64,000 bases of DNA from Patiria pectinifera (taxonomy: Eukaryota; Echinodermata; Asteroidea; Valvatida; Asterinidae): NCBI GenBank assembly GCA_029964075.1, contig CM057147.1, positions 16,141,513 through 16,205,512 on the forward strand, given 5' to 3'. Below, piece after piece: positions 1-10,708 of the stretch. The notes below the pieces were generated by a model, which was given only the letters and a program-made list of their open reading frames with translations, made no database searches and was not told the origin of the DNA. Position 1 is the stretch's first letter, and each line of letters starts with the position of its first letter. A program made the translations under genes and the position numbers.

Positions 1-1
1 T

Positions 2-2725
2 GATCAATTTGAAGCCATGTGCTTAGCGACTTTTTGCTCAGACTATAGAGTGATATACAGTAACATGGCCAAAACAAGTCGTTCTCCAATACATGAATTG
101 AAAAATGGTCTAGGTCACATACAGAAACGTAGTAGGACAGATCCAGCAGTTATTCGATTTCCAAGATTTTCAGTAGCAAAATATCCAGAGAAGTACTATC
201 AAAGCATACTGCAATTATATCTTCCTTATCGTATTGATGCTCAGCTTAAACCACAGCAGTTTGAAGCATTTGAGGAATTTTATAGAAATGGTAGTGTTAA
301 GTTGAATGGTGTGCTGAAATCTGTAATGAATATTGTTGAAAATAACCGGTCATTGTATGAGGCTAATGCTGAACCCATGGATGAAGCTGAAGAAATGTTA
401 GAAAAGTTTGGTCCACTGGAAGATGCTTGGGCATTAATAGCACCAGAAAGTGAACAGGAAAGACTTGAATGCAAAGCACAGAAACAACCACAAGAAGATG
501 ATAGTGAGAATGAGTGTGATATTCCTGATTTGAAATCTAATCAAGATAATGATATAAAAAGTACAATTGAACCACATCCACTGAAAGTATCCAAACAAGA
601 AGCAATGAATATGTTAAGGTGTCTGAATGACAAACAGAGACAAGTTTTCTATAAAGTGAGACAGTGGTGTTTGGATAAAATCAGTGGTAAAAATCCAGAA
701 CCATTTCATGTATTTGTGACAGGTGGAGCAGGTACAGGAAAGAGCCATTTGATTAAATGTATTTACTATGAAGCAACAAGACTATTTGGAAGAATGATAG
801 AGAGTCCGGATGACATATCAGTTCTGCTTATGGCGCCTACAGGTGTTGCTGCATATAATATCCATGGTGCTACCATCCATAGTGCTTTGTCAATTTCAAC
901 AAATGTGAGATTACCGTATCAACCACTGAGTGAAGAAAAGATCAGTACACTTAGGCATAAATTAAGGCAACTACAAATTGTAATTGTTGATGAAATTTCA
1001 ATGGTTGATCAAAAAATGTTGCACTACATCCATGGTCGTCTTCGACAGGTCAAACGACCGCGTAAGCGTAGTCCTGTGGGAAATGTAAGCATACTTGCTG
1101 TTGGTGATTTCTATCAGTTGCCCCCTGTGAAAGGAAAATCTTTGTACCAGACTGATGTAACAGGTGATTTGTGGAATGATAACTTTGTCAAAGTGGAACT
1201 GACTGAGATTATGAGGCAAAAGGAAGATGTGCAGTTTGCTGAACTTTTAAACAGGTTGCGTGTAAGAAAGAAGAAAGAGCAGTTAGAAAGTGAAGATGTT
1301 GCTTTGCTAAAATCACGTGAAACTGGAGAAGATTGGACCGATGCTCTGCATATTTATCCTTGCAATAAACAGGTGGATGAGTATAATAGACAGACTCTTT
1401 TTGAGAAGTGTTCAGAATGTGTATGTGTTCTTGCTAAAGATTTCCAGAAAGATGCAAAAAGTGGGAAAATGATACCTGCAGTGAAATCACTAAAGAAATC
1501 GTCACGTACAAATTTATCTGACTGCTTGTGGCTGGGTGTTGGTGCTAGAGTCATGCTTACAAGGAATCTTGATGTATCTGATGGACTTGTTAATGGAGTA
1601 TTTGGAACTGTCTCTGATATAGTGATGTTACCGAATGAACACTCGGCAAAGATTGTCAAAGTTAAGTTTGATAATGAGAAGGTTGGAGCAAAATTGAAGA
1701 AGCAGTGCTCTGGTAATTCTACAGATGTAGTTTGTATTGAAATGGTAGAAGACAATGTGACTCAGGTCTTTGTGAGACACCAGTTTCCTCTTAAATTAGC
1801 TTGGGCATGTACATCTCACAAGGTTCAAGGAATGACTACAGAAAAGGCTGTTGTATGTTTAGAGCGTACTTTTTCAGCAGGACAAGCTTATGTTAGTTTG
1901 AGCAGAGTGGTCTCATTAAATGGCCTAATAATCGAAGGATTTGATGAAAAATGTATTTACTGCAATGAAAAAGTGGCTGACGCAATATGTGAAATGCCAT
2001 TATATATTGATAATGAACAAAGCAATGATAGTGTTGATGAAATTGAACTTGCAAGGTCCGGTGGAACCTATTGTACAACCATTGCAATGCATAACATTCA
2101 AGGTCTTCAAGCACATTTTGTGGATTTGAAGAGAAACAAGGAAATGTTGTCATGTGATTTCATATGTCTGACAGAAACATGGAGTGATGGAGACTTCGAT
2201 TGTGAGATGGATTTGAGTGATTACAAATGGTATCATCAGCCAAGATGTATGTCGTATGATAACACTAGTCGTGTTACACATATGTTGAAAGAACAGTGCC
2301 ATGGAGGTGTAGCTGTGTGTGGCAAGAAAGATAGAGTGTTTAGTAGGCTAAACTTAGCAGTCCACAACCTAGAATACATTGCATTTCAGATAATTTCTAA
2401 AGTGTCAGTAGCCATTGTGATCATTTATCGACCAGCTTCATATGTTCTAAATGAATTTCTACCAATTCTTCAAATGTTGCTGAATGAGCTACATAACGTG
2501 TCAAACAAGTGCATTGTCATGGGTGATTTCAATGAAGATATCATGAAACAGTCGTCTGTTCAGAAAGTGATGCATGATCATGGATATAAGCAATGTGTGA
2601 CTGAAGCTACTACTGAGAATGGCACTTTACTTGATCATGTTTATGTCAGGAACATAGACATCATTGAAACTTATGTGAGCCCAACATATTATAGCTACCA
2701 TGAAGCAGTGATACTTAAATTGTGA
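2..2725 (+). CDS. Helitron/Helentron PIF1-type helicase fused to an endonuclease (5' partial)
   Basis: Numbered from the Met at base 17, the protein has 902 residues. The frame is open to the window edge, so the start is probably further left and the Rep nuclease domain would lie outside. Residues 205-660 form a PIF1-like SF1 helicase: Walker A GGAGTGKS at 236-243, Walker B VDEIS at about 324-328, then GDFYQLPPV, VGARVMLTRNL and a late SHKVQGMT...VSLSR block. Residues 689-902 resemble an exonuclease-endonuclease-phosphatase domain: HNIQG start, TETW, HGGVAV, GDFN at 836-839, LDHVYV. The usual terminal SDH appears as SYH at 893-895, which may or may not be tolerated. This helicase plus endonuclease order is known from Helentron-type rolling-circle transposons. 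The visible part has no internal stop. It is AT-rich like its surroundings and belongs to a transposon, not to the host. Confidence 0.85.
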   Translation, partial: DQFEAMCLATFCSDYRVIYSNMAKTSRSPIHELKNGLGHIQKRSRTDPAVIRFPRFSVAKYPEKYYQSILQLYLPYRIDAQLKPQQFEAFEEFYRNGSVKLNGVLKSVMNIVENNRSLYEANAEPMDEAEEMLEKFGPLEDAWALIAPESEQERLECKAQKQPQEDDSENECDIPDLKSNQDNDIKSTIEPHPLKVSKQEAMNMLRCLNDKQRQVFYKVRQWCLDKISGKNPEPFHVFVTGGAGTGKSHLIKCIYYEATRLFGRMIESPDDISVLLMAPTGVAAYNIHGATIHSALSISTNVRLPYQPLSEEKISTLRHKLRQLQIVIVDEISMVDQKMLHYIHGRLRQVKRPRKRSPVGNVSILAVGDFYQLPPVKGKSLYQTDVTGDLWNDNFVKVELTEIMRQKEDVQFAELLNRLRVRKKKEQLESEDVALLKSRETGEDWTDALHIYPCNKQVDEYNRQTLFEKCSECVCVLAKDFQKDAKSGKMIPAVKSLKKSSRTNLSDCLWLGVGARVMLTRNLDVSDGLVNGVFGTVSDIVMLPNEHSAKIVKVKFDNEKVGAKLKKQCSGNSTDVVCIEMVEDNVTQVFVRHQFPLKLAWACTSHKVQGMTTEKAVVCLERTFSAGQAYVSLSRVVSLNGLIIEGFDEKCIYCNEKVADAICEMPLYIDNEQSNDSVDEIELARSGGTYCTTIAMHNIQGLQAHFVDLKRNKEMLSCDFICLTETWSDGDFDCEMDLSDYKWYHQPRCMSYDNTSRVTHMLKEQCHGGVAVCGKKDRVFSRLNLAVHNLEYIAFQIISKVSVAIVIIYRPASYVLNEFLPILQMLLNELHNVSNKCIVMGDFNEDIMKQSSVQKVMHDHGYKQCVTEATTENGTLLDHVYVRNIDIIETYVSPTYYSYHEAVILKL

Positions 2726-3930
2726 ATTTCTTTTTGTGAATGTCTATTGCGTTGAAACTGTATTTGTTGGTGTGCTACAATGTAGTTATTTGAGCATTTG
2801 GAAGTGTATTCATTGATTTTAAATGACACTACAGGTACATACCTGCAGAGAGAGACCTGTATGTACTATAACATGTATAAGGCCAAAATGACATTAATAC
2901 ATGAATTCTTACAACTAAAAAAATGAGATGCGGTTTAAGATATAAATTACAAAAATAAACTTCTAAAGTTGAATTTTGAAAATGAAGTATGAACTTTTAC
3001 TTAAAAGAGAGTACAATAGCAAGTGAATTATGGAGGTTGATGACAACTGTAAATAATAAATAAAGACAAGAATGACACACAGAAACAAGTATGATAAATG
3101 ACACAAGAATGCTAGAGATACAGTGAAGTTATTGACCAATAAAGTAAATAAAAATTATAAGTGAAATTACATTATTGCGGTACTTGTAAGTGATCAATAT
3201 GAACAACAGTAAAGCATTAGTAGACATAATGTACATAATAATGAACGCTTTATCATAGTTTTAATAAAGTAGGTAATTCTAGGAGAGATTGCCATGCATA
3301 CATTCAAATACATGTAGTTGTTTCTCTGATACATGTACACAGAACATGATTAATAATGTCAGCCTGTTGATACCCACACTATCAAGGTGAGTGACAACAT
3401 TGTCAACATTGTGTGATGATCTGAGTGAAACATGTTATAAAACATCTACACATACAATACATTTTATTCGTATCATCGATCAAAAAAATGCGCTGATGTA
3501 ACTGACCGATTGAATGCCTGGACTGTGCTATAAAAAAAACATTGCTGTTATTATGTGAATTTAATGTCATGACGTAATACATGTAGTAACCATTAAATGT
3601 ATTATTTTATAGAATATATATACTTGATGTATGTACAGTGTATATGGTCTATGTGTAACCACACAAGTCCTTATGAAATGTCTCATCACCACACTTGCTG
3701 ACTGAGAGGTGATCAAACAAGACAATGAAATGTATTTCAGTAATGGTGTGTTGCCTCTGACTCTTGTGCATGATAGTTTCAACTAGATCAGTCACTATTA
3801 CTCCTGTACATCTGTGTGTCTTATCACAGTTAGGACCCAGCTCTATGGTCTCCTCACCAGTGGGATGCATTTCATCACCAAGTTGTGATGAACATACACT
3901 TCAGTTATTTGTGAACCGCAAAACACGCCC
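2726..3930. other. AT-rich non-coding tail downstream of the helicase
   Basis: No coding region is supported. A possible hairpin lies at about 2832-2868, where GTACATA pairs with TATGTAC around a purine-rich loop. It could be a Helitron subterminal hairpin, but no CTRR-type 3' end could be fixed. The stretch leads directly into the 107-bp satellite. Confidence 0.4.
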
Positions 3931-5255
3931 TGCGACACTCCCACAACACTCGAGGGTGGGTGTTGTCATCTGCAGGCTGTCAGCAATTCATTGTGGCCTG
4001 TGACTTTGGACAAGATGGAGTGTGAACCACAACACTTCCTGCCAGGCCTCCAACACTTGAGGGTGGGTGTTGTCATCTGCAGGCTGTCAGCAATTCATTG
4101 TGGCCTGTGACTTTGGACAAGATGGAGTGTGAACCACAACACTCCCTGCCAGGCCTCCAACACTCGAGGGTGGGTGTTGTCATCTGCAGACTGTCAGCAA
4201 TTCATTGTGGCCTGTGACTTTGGACAAGATGGAGTGTGAACCACAACACTTCCTGCCAGGCCTCCAACACTTGAGGGTGGGTGTTGTCATCTGCAGGCTG
4301 TCAGCAATTCATTGTGGCCTGTGACTTTGGACAAGATGGAGTGTGAACCACAACACTCCCTGCCAGGCCTCCAACACTCGAGGGTGGGTGTTGTCATCTG
4401 CAGACTGTCAGCAATTCATTGTGGCCTGTGACTTTGGACAAGATGGAGTGTGAACCACAACACTCCCTACCAGGCCTCCAACACTTGAGGGTGGGTGTTG
4501 TCATCTGCAGGCTGTCAGCAATTCATTGTGGCCTGTGACTTTAGACAAGATGGAGTGTGAACCACAACACTTCCTGCCAGGCCTCCAACACTTGAGGGTG
4601 GGTGTTGTCATCTGCAGGCTGTCAGCAATTCATTGTGGCCTGTGACTTTGGACAAGATGGAGTGTGAACCACAACACTTCCTGCCAGGCCTCCAACACTT
4701 GAGGGTGGGTGTTGTCATCTGCAGGCTGTCAGCAATTCATTGTGGCCTGTGACTTTGGACAAGATGGAGTGTGAACCACAACACTCCCTGCCAGGCCTCC
4801 AACACTCGAGGGTGGGTGTTTTCATCTGCAGACTGTCAGCAATTCATTGTGGCCTGTGACTTTGGACAAGATGGAGTGTGAACCACAACACTCCCTACCA
4901 GGCCTCCAACACTTGAGGGTGGGTGTTGTCATCTGCAGGCTGTCAGCAATTCATTGTGGCCTGTGACTTTAGACAAGATGGAGTGTGAACCACAACACTC
5001 CCTGCCAGGCCTCCAACACTCGAGGGTGGGTGTTGTCATCTGCAGACTGTCAGCAATTCATTGTAGCCTGTGACTTTGGACAAGATGGAGTGTGAACCAC
5101 AACACTTCCTGCCAGGCCTCCAACACTTGAGGGTGGGTGTTGTCATCTGCAGGCTGTCAACAATTCATTGTGGCCTGTGACTTTAGACAAGATGGAGTGT
5201 GAACCACAACACTCCCTGCCAGGCCTCCAACACTCGAGGGTGGGTGTTGTCATCT

Positions 5256-5357
5256 ATTTTTAATCCTATATTTTGTCCTATTTTTAATTTGTACAGCGCA
5301 TTGGGACTCCATGTGTAATGCGCTTAATAAGAACGGTTTTATTATCATTATTATTAT
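5256..5357 (+). mobile_element. SINE/LINE 3'-tail-like insertion inside a satellite unit
   Basis: This 102-bp insert splits a unit between GTCATCT and CTGCAGG. It holds TACAGCGCATTGGGACTCC, then GCGCTTAATAAG, and ends in repeated ATT. That resembles the shared 3' tails of many invertebrate non-LTR elements and SINEs (a GCGC stem followed by a short tandem repeat). No promoter head is present, so only the tail inserted or survived. Confidence 0.6.
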
Positions 5358-5466
5358 CTGCAGGCTGTCAGCAATTCATTGTGGCCTGTGACTTTGGACA
5401 AGATGGAGTGTGAACCACAACACTCCCTGCCAGGCCTCCAACACTCGAGGGTGGGTGCTGTCATCT

Positions 5467-5568
5467 ATTTTTAATCCTATATTTTGTCCTATTTTTAATT
5501 TGTACAGCACATTGGGACTCCATGTGTAATGCGCTTAATAAGAATGGTTTTATTATCATTATTATTAT
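5467..5568 (+). mobile_element. Second copy of the same tail insertion
   Basis: This copy is almost identical to the insert at 5256-5357, differing at a few bases such as GCACATTGGG for GCGCATTGGG. It sits at the same place in the next satellite unit, 211 bp away. The shared position shows that unit and insert were duplicated together. Confidence 0.65.
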
Positions 5569-5720
5569 CTGCAGGCTGTCAGCAATTCATTGTGGCCTGT
5601 GACTTTGGACAAGATGGAGTGTGAACCGCAACACTTCCTGCCAGGCCTCCAACACTTGAGGGTGGGTGTTGTCATCTGCTGGTTGTCAGCAATTCATTGT
5701 GGCCTGTGACTTATCATTGT

Positions 5721-6135
5721 TCATCCCCGACTTTTGACTTGACTTGTGACCACATTTGTAACCATACATAATTGGATTTTAGTCCTCACTAATATATTTT
5801 CATAAACACTTTTAGATGTATTTATAAAAATATGTCGGTGAACAGCTAAACCCAATTTTGAATTTGCATCACTTCGATGCAAGTTCAATGTGATGAATAG
5901 ACTGCAGTTAGCAAAGAATTTTTCAGTGAACTTGTGAAGGGATTTGTGATGGACTAGACTAAAACATATTGCTCTGAATATTGGTTTACCAACAAAACTT
6001 TGTCAGGTTGATTAATGACACTGTCCTCCAACTTCCACACCAAATAAAATGCACAACATTTCTTTTTTATAGCAATGTTCTCTTTCATGTTTTTTTTCAG
6101 TGTAAAATCCCATTGCAGTCATTGATGTGCTGTTA
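5721..6135. other. AT-rich sequence, nothing recognised
   Basis: No ORF with coding character, RNA gene or repeat could be supported here. Confidence 0.5.
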
Positions 6136-6411
6136 TGACCTGCCATCAGGTGCAATGTGGATGAGCTCCAATCATCTGTCAACAACGCTAGGAGTTAACA
6201 ACGCCATGCCCAATGCTGTTTGTGTTCTACATTTGGTGTTTGCTTGAAGAGTAATGAACAAATTCTAGTGTTCCAATAGCAATATGACCTGCCATCAAGT
6301 GTGATGTGGATGACATGTAGTCTTCCACCAGCAGTGCCATGTCCAATGCTCTTTGTGTTCTACATTGGTGTTTGCTTGGAGAGTAATGAAGATGTTTCAG
6401 TGTTCCAATAC
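6136..6411. repeat. Diverged tandem duplication, period about 149 bp
   Basis: TGACCTGCCATCA occurs at about 6136 and 6285. Both are followed by GATGTGGATGA-like sequence, CCATG(C/T)CCAATGCT, TTTGTGTTCTACATT, GAGAGTAATGAA and AGTGTTCCAATA. The copies differ by small indels, so the duplication is fairly old. Confidence 0.75.
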
Positions 6412-8300
6412 TGATTACTAACTAATACCAACTTGGTTTATTTTGTCTAATAAGCAACATTACATAGGTTAAGGAACAAATGTCACAAGTGTCAAACGAA
6501 TAAAGATTCCAAGTTATACTTCAAAAATTTGACCAGGATCTATCTTATAGCTCTGTCTCAAATGACATCATTTCCTACAGACGAGCCACATGCATCGGCA
6601 TTTTTCCGTCATGAGCATGGGTTATGTCGTATTTTGCACACATTTTGAGCAACAAGTGGTCGTGCTGTGTTTGAAACATTTTCTACAATGCGCAAAGCAT
6701 GCTTGGGTGCATAGAATACGCAGATGCAGTTCTCCAACAGAGATGGCCATTTTTGAGAGAGACCTATTATGCTTATTCAAAAGCAACATTTTGGTTGTAC
6801 AAGATCACAGATTGCACTTGCCAGCCTGCATAGCCCTGCATTAGTAAGCAGAAATGTGTCAGTTTGATTGTCAAACAAGCAATGTTTTCTTTCCCGACAA
6901 GATTTGGAAGAGAATCAAGCATACAGTACTTGGAGGTTATTTTATTCAAGTTAGAATCACATATACTCATTTTAATTTGTGTTGATGCTTAGCCATAAAC
7001 CATTGTTATAAACACTGGTGAAGTCAACCTTCTGAAATTAAAATGTGAAGTCATGTAAATAGTTTGTGGATTTATTTCTACAATCATATTGAATACTCAG
7101 CTTTTCACTTTATGCTTGATACACAGTGACTTACAAAACTTGTAGGCAGTACAAAATAATAACTGTGTTAAAGAGAAAACATTGACTTGAATGTTCATTT
7201 TTATTTTTCACAAAGATTTGTTTTTAAATAACACAAAAACATATCAAGTACAATTTTCTATTGTAGTCTCTACCAATTAATTATGTACATGTAATATGCA
7301 ACTTTCACATATGCATGAATTGAAATGTGTGGACTTCAGCTTTACTGCAGCACAATGCATGCACCCTACACAAATACATTGTACATGCATATCAGTATCT
7401 CAAAGTTGAAACTATGTCAGGGCTTGTTTCTATCTGTAATAAAAATGATTGCAATTTCCATGACAAATATGCTGATTTAAAGATGCTTTTCTAATTGTGT
7501 AACTACAATTTCTATGGCTTATCTCATAACTTAATCATTTATCATTTAGCAAAACACGACAATTGATTGTATTTCTGGACTACTATGAAAAATAAATCCC
7601 AATACTTCAACTGGAATCACAATCTGTGTACACGTGGATAATTTTGTTTTGAGATGCAGCTGTGAACAATCAGATAAATAAGTATCATTCATTATGTTAT
7701 AGTCACTTAATCTTCGCAATCTTCAGCAAAATAAGAATATGTATGGGGGAACAAAAGGGACTTTGTTTAAACAGCTGTGATAACATTTGCAAATACACGA
7801 TAACACAGTGGAGGGAGTTCCTAGTCTATCAGTGCCTTTGCGTGTAGTTTTTCAATTTAAAAGAAATATTGCTGTAAATTCTAATACATATGGTAGAGAG
7901 CAGTAATCAATGACAGCGGTAGCGTCTCTACATTGTATTAGTTATACTGTTGGGCACTATATAGATGGCAGTAGATCACCATTATGGACCGTACACAACA
8001 AAAATTGTCAACAGTAGAGGGCAGTAGATCACTTGCACAGTGCCAAGTCATCAGCGCACGCAGTAGAGGAAACACGTGCATGTACATGTATATTGTGGAC
8101 GTCCTGTCCATGTTTTAAAGCAGGGGTATTGTCAACCTGAAGCTTTAAGCGTGCGCAGGCCATGTCTGAGTTTGCTTATTGCCTCGAAGCTTTGAAATGG
8201 TTTAGACCTACCCTTAAATCGACAATTAAAGTAAAAACTAATATAAAAACTGCCATGGTTGATTTTTCAGGAATTTTCTAAGGAAAAAGACTCTTTTCAT
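6412..8300. other. AT-rich intergenic sequence, nothing recognised
   Basis: Read on both strands without finding a supported gene. Short ORFs here lack domains and coding bias. The bases around 7890-8060 repeat a GTAGAGRGCAGTA phrase two or three times. Confidence 0.5.
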
Positions 8301-8304
8301 TATA

Positions 8305-9110
8305 ACTTCCGGTCTGATGACGTCATACACCTAAACCTTCATACACGTCTTAAGTGGGTCAGGGTCATCATATACACCAATATTTAGGCGATTCCGACAA
8401 ACTTCGCCACAGACATCTATTCAAAATACATTTTTGATAATTTTCAACCTGTCGCTAGAGGGCGCTCGAAGATTACATGACGTCATCGGTAGATGATTTG
8501 AAGAATACTATCAGCCAAGAGACTAATACCGTTGAAAGCAAGTTCATATCTATTACCACTTTCAAATAATAAGCCACTTCCGGTGTTGGCCTTTTTCGAC
8601 CGGAAGCAAGGGTCTCGTGATTTCACGCACACTGAATGAAATAAAGACCTCAACCTACTCTACCACTTGCCGGCAATATAATGCTGCGGACGCGTACGGT
8701 TCATTTCTTATACATTTTTAAATATTAAAAGTGTCACAATTTAATTGCCTATAAATAAACACCGGATGACGTCATCATGACGTCATCATTACACGATGTT
8801 GTTTGAATTAGGGTCTTTGCTTGGACAAAAATTGGTGTAAATGATTTACTGGCAAAGAGTCGAAAATGCCCTCTGAAAATCGACATTGTTTTTTAAATTT
8901 TTGTGTACAAAGTCTATGGGAAAAATTAAATATTCAAAATTCTATAATAAATCAGGTGATGACGTCAGCATAACGAAAAGTTTCGGCATACATCTTCAGA
9001 TGATGGTTAATAACTATGCTGAGTTTAAAGTTGATCGGATTTAAAATAATTGCCAAAGTGGCTTGTAGAATAAAAACGTGTACAAAACCTATGGGAAAAG
9101 TGGAAAAAGA
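8305..9110. repeat. Diverged repeat with ETS-like and CRE-like palindromes
   Basis: ACTTCCGGT at 8305 is followed four bases on by a perfect TGACGTCA core. More TGACGTCA sites occur near 8478, 8767, 8778 (two in tandem) and 8955, with a second ACTTCCGGT near 8575. The phrase TACAAARYCTATGGGAAAA occurs near 8907 and 9079. The same ETS plus CRE pair is found at 16763, so this is part of a dispersed family. Ends could not be fixed. Confidence 0.45.
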
Positions 9111-9140
9111 AAAAAAAAGAAAAAAAAGGAAAAAAAAAAA

Positions 9141-9306
9141 CTTTAACGAAAACAAGAGCTGTTCCCAATTGAAATTGGGAACAGCTAAAAAAAAACTTTA
9201 ACGAAAACAAGAGCTGTTCCCAATTGAAATTGGGAACAGCTAAAAAGAAAAAAAAAAATCTTAACGAAAACAAGAGCTGTTTCGGTGTGTACACCGAAAC
9301 AGCTAA
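9141..9306. repeat. Three 30-nt hairpins in uniform A-rich frames
   Basis: Hairpins lie at 9157-9186, 9212-9241 and 9275-9304. Each has a 14-bp perfect stem and a 2-nt loop. Each is preceded by TTAACGAAAACAAG (TTTAACG in the first two) and followed by AAAAA. The outer stem is AGCTGTT in all three. The inner seven bases are CCCAATT in the first two and TCGGTGT in the third, with the opposite arm matched exactly in each case. Spacing is 55 and 63 bp. Confidence 0.9.
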
Positions 9307-9456
9307 AAAAACTACTGTGTGTAAGGCCGGGCCCTCCCCTACTTTTTACCAACATCAATTTCTTCCAAAAGAGGGCGCGCTACACAAATACTGGTCACCA
9401 CCGTAAAGACTTCTGTCAACGTGGATCACGATCTGCCCAAACGAAGTCGGCATTAA

Positions 9457-10275
9457 GTGAACAAAAATAAAACGCACTTTGTGGAGACGATAACTCAAGA
9501 ACAACACAGTGTACTGAATTGAAATTTCGTTCAATAATTGTTCGGAATATATGACACAAATATTTAAAAATCAACGGGAACTTCTGAAAATAAATTTTGT
9601 GCCCGGCAGAAGGGCATATGAGCGTTCTGACGCAAAAATCATTTTCAAGAAAATTGCATTGAAAGATTCCATTGTTCCCTCGCGCGCATTATGTATCCAA
9701 TGTTCTCCCACACATAATATAAATCGTACGAATTTGAAATTTGTCACACGTATGAATCATAAGTTTAGGAACAAATTGTATTAATTTCTGACGAAAATGT
9801 TAAAATTTCATTAAAATGGAGGCAGTTTTCTGCATATGACCTTTTGCTGGGAACATGTTGGTCATTACGCTACATTGCATAAGGGCATATGCACACTTAT
9901 GCCCTTCTGCCGGGCACACGACGTAATATGATTTTAAGAACATACCGTTTATTAAAATTTAATCCGAATTCAAGTGAACATAAATAAAGCACTCTGTGGA
10001 GACGATAACTCAAGAAAAACACATTGAACTGAATTGAAATTTCGTCCAGTAGTTGTTCGGGATATAGGACTCAAACGTTCTGCAAATCGACGGGAACACT
10101 TGAAGAATAAATTTAATATGATTAAAAGAAAATACAGTTTATTAATCGCGAAAATTTCAATTCGAATTCGAGTCACGTTTAATGTACCCCCAAGCACTCT
10201 TTGTGGAGACAATAACCCAAGAAAAACACATTCTACTGATTTGAAATTGCGTACTACGGAAGCGTATTTAGGACA
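9457..10275. repeat. Short tandem array, unit about 200 bp, interrupted by two inserted elements
   Basis: GTGGAGACGATAACTCAAGA or a close variant occurs at 9481, 9996 and 10203, each after CACT(C/T)T and before AAYACA and GAAATTTCGT-like sequence. The first interval is long because an inverted-repeat element of about 319 bp sits in unit one. The third unit runs into the inverted-repeat element at 10250. Confidence 0.8.
9599..9917. mobile_element. MITE with perfect 20-bp terminal inverted repeats
   Basis: The left end GTGCCCGGCAGAAGGGCATA at 9599-9618 is the exact reverse complement of 9898-9917. There is no internal coding region. The next tandem unit near 10113 reads AATAAATTTAATATGATT without the element, so it serves as an empty site and confirms the insertion. 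The target duplication is unclear; extra bases ACGACG follow the right end. Superfamily not assigned. Confidence 0.85.
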
Positions 10276-10708
10276 TGACCGAAAATATTTTTTTTAGGCC
10301 CACTACTTCGCCCGGGCGGATTACTCTTTCGCCCGGGCGGATTATTATTTCGCCCGGGCGGATTACTATTTCGCCCGGGCGGATTAGCATTTCGCCCAGG
10401 CGGATTACTATTCCGCCCGGGCGGATAACTATTCCGCCCGGGCGGATTACTAATTCGCCCGGGCGGATTACTAATTCGCCCGGGCAGACTACTTCGACAT
10501 GGCAGATTACTAATTCTCCTGGCCGGGCAGATTACTTATTCGCCCGGGCGAATTAGGAATCCGTCCGGGCGAAATAGTAATTCGCCCGGGCGAATTAGTA
10601 ATCCGCCCGGGCGAAAAAGTAATCCGCCCGGGCGAATTAGTAATCCGCCCGGGCGAAATAGAGGGCCGGATTTTTTTTTGTCATGTCCTAAATACACTTC
10701 CGTACATT
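10250..10708. mobile_element. Foldback element built from inverted arrays of a GC-rich 21-bp motif
   Basis: The outer arms match as inverted repeats: GGAAGCGTATTTAGGACATG at about 10258 and its complement CATGTCCTAAATACACTTCC at about 10681. Inside, the left half (about 10305-10490) repeats CGCCCGGGCGGATTACTA about nine times, and the right half (about 10540-10660) repeats the complementary CGCCCGGGCGAATTAGTAAT form about five times. The core CGCCCGGGCG is itself a palindrome. No protein is encoded; ORFs across it only translate the repeat. Confidence 0.85.

Larger units (their letters stand above)
3931..5720. repeat. 107-bp satellite array, about 15 units
   Basis: The GAGGGTGGGTGTTGTCATC landmark recurs at 3951, 4058, 4165 and 4272, an exact 107-bp period, and continues to about 5720. 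Units come in two main forms: one with CACTTGAGGG followed by GCAGGCTG, the other with CACTCGAGGG followed by GCAGACTG. They often alternate, giving a partial 214-bp higher-order repeat. Neighbouring units are nearly identical, so homogenisation is recent. Two units near the right end carry a 102-bp insertion. Confidence 0.95.

Noticed and set aside
3931-5720. CRISPR-like regular spacing
   Set aside because: Whole 107-bp units repeat with no unique spacers, and the setting is a spliced animal genome.
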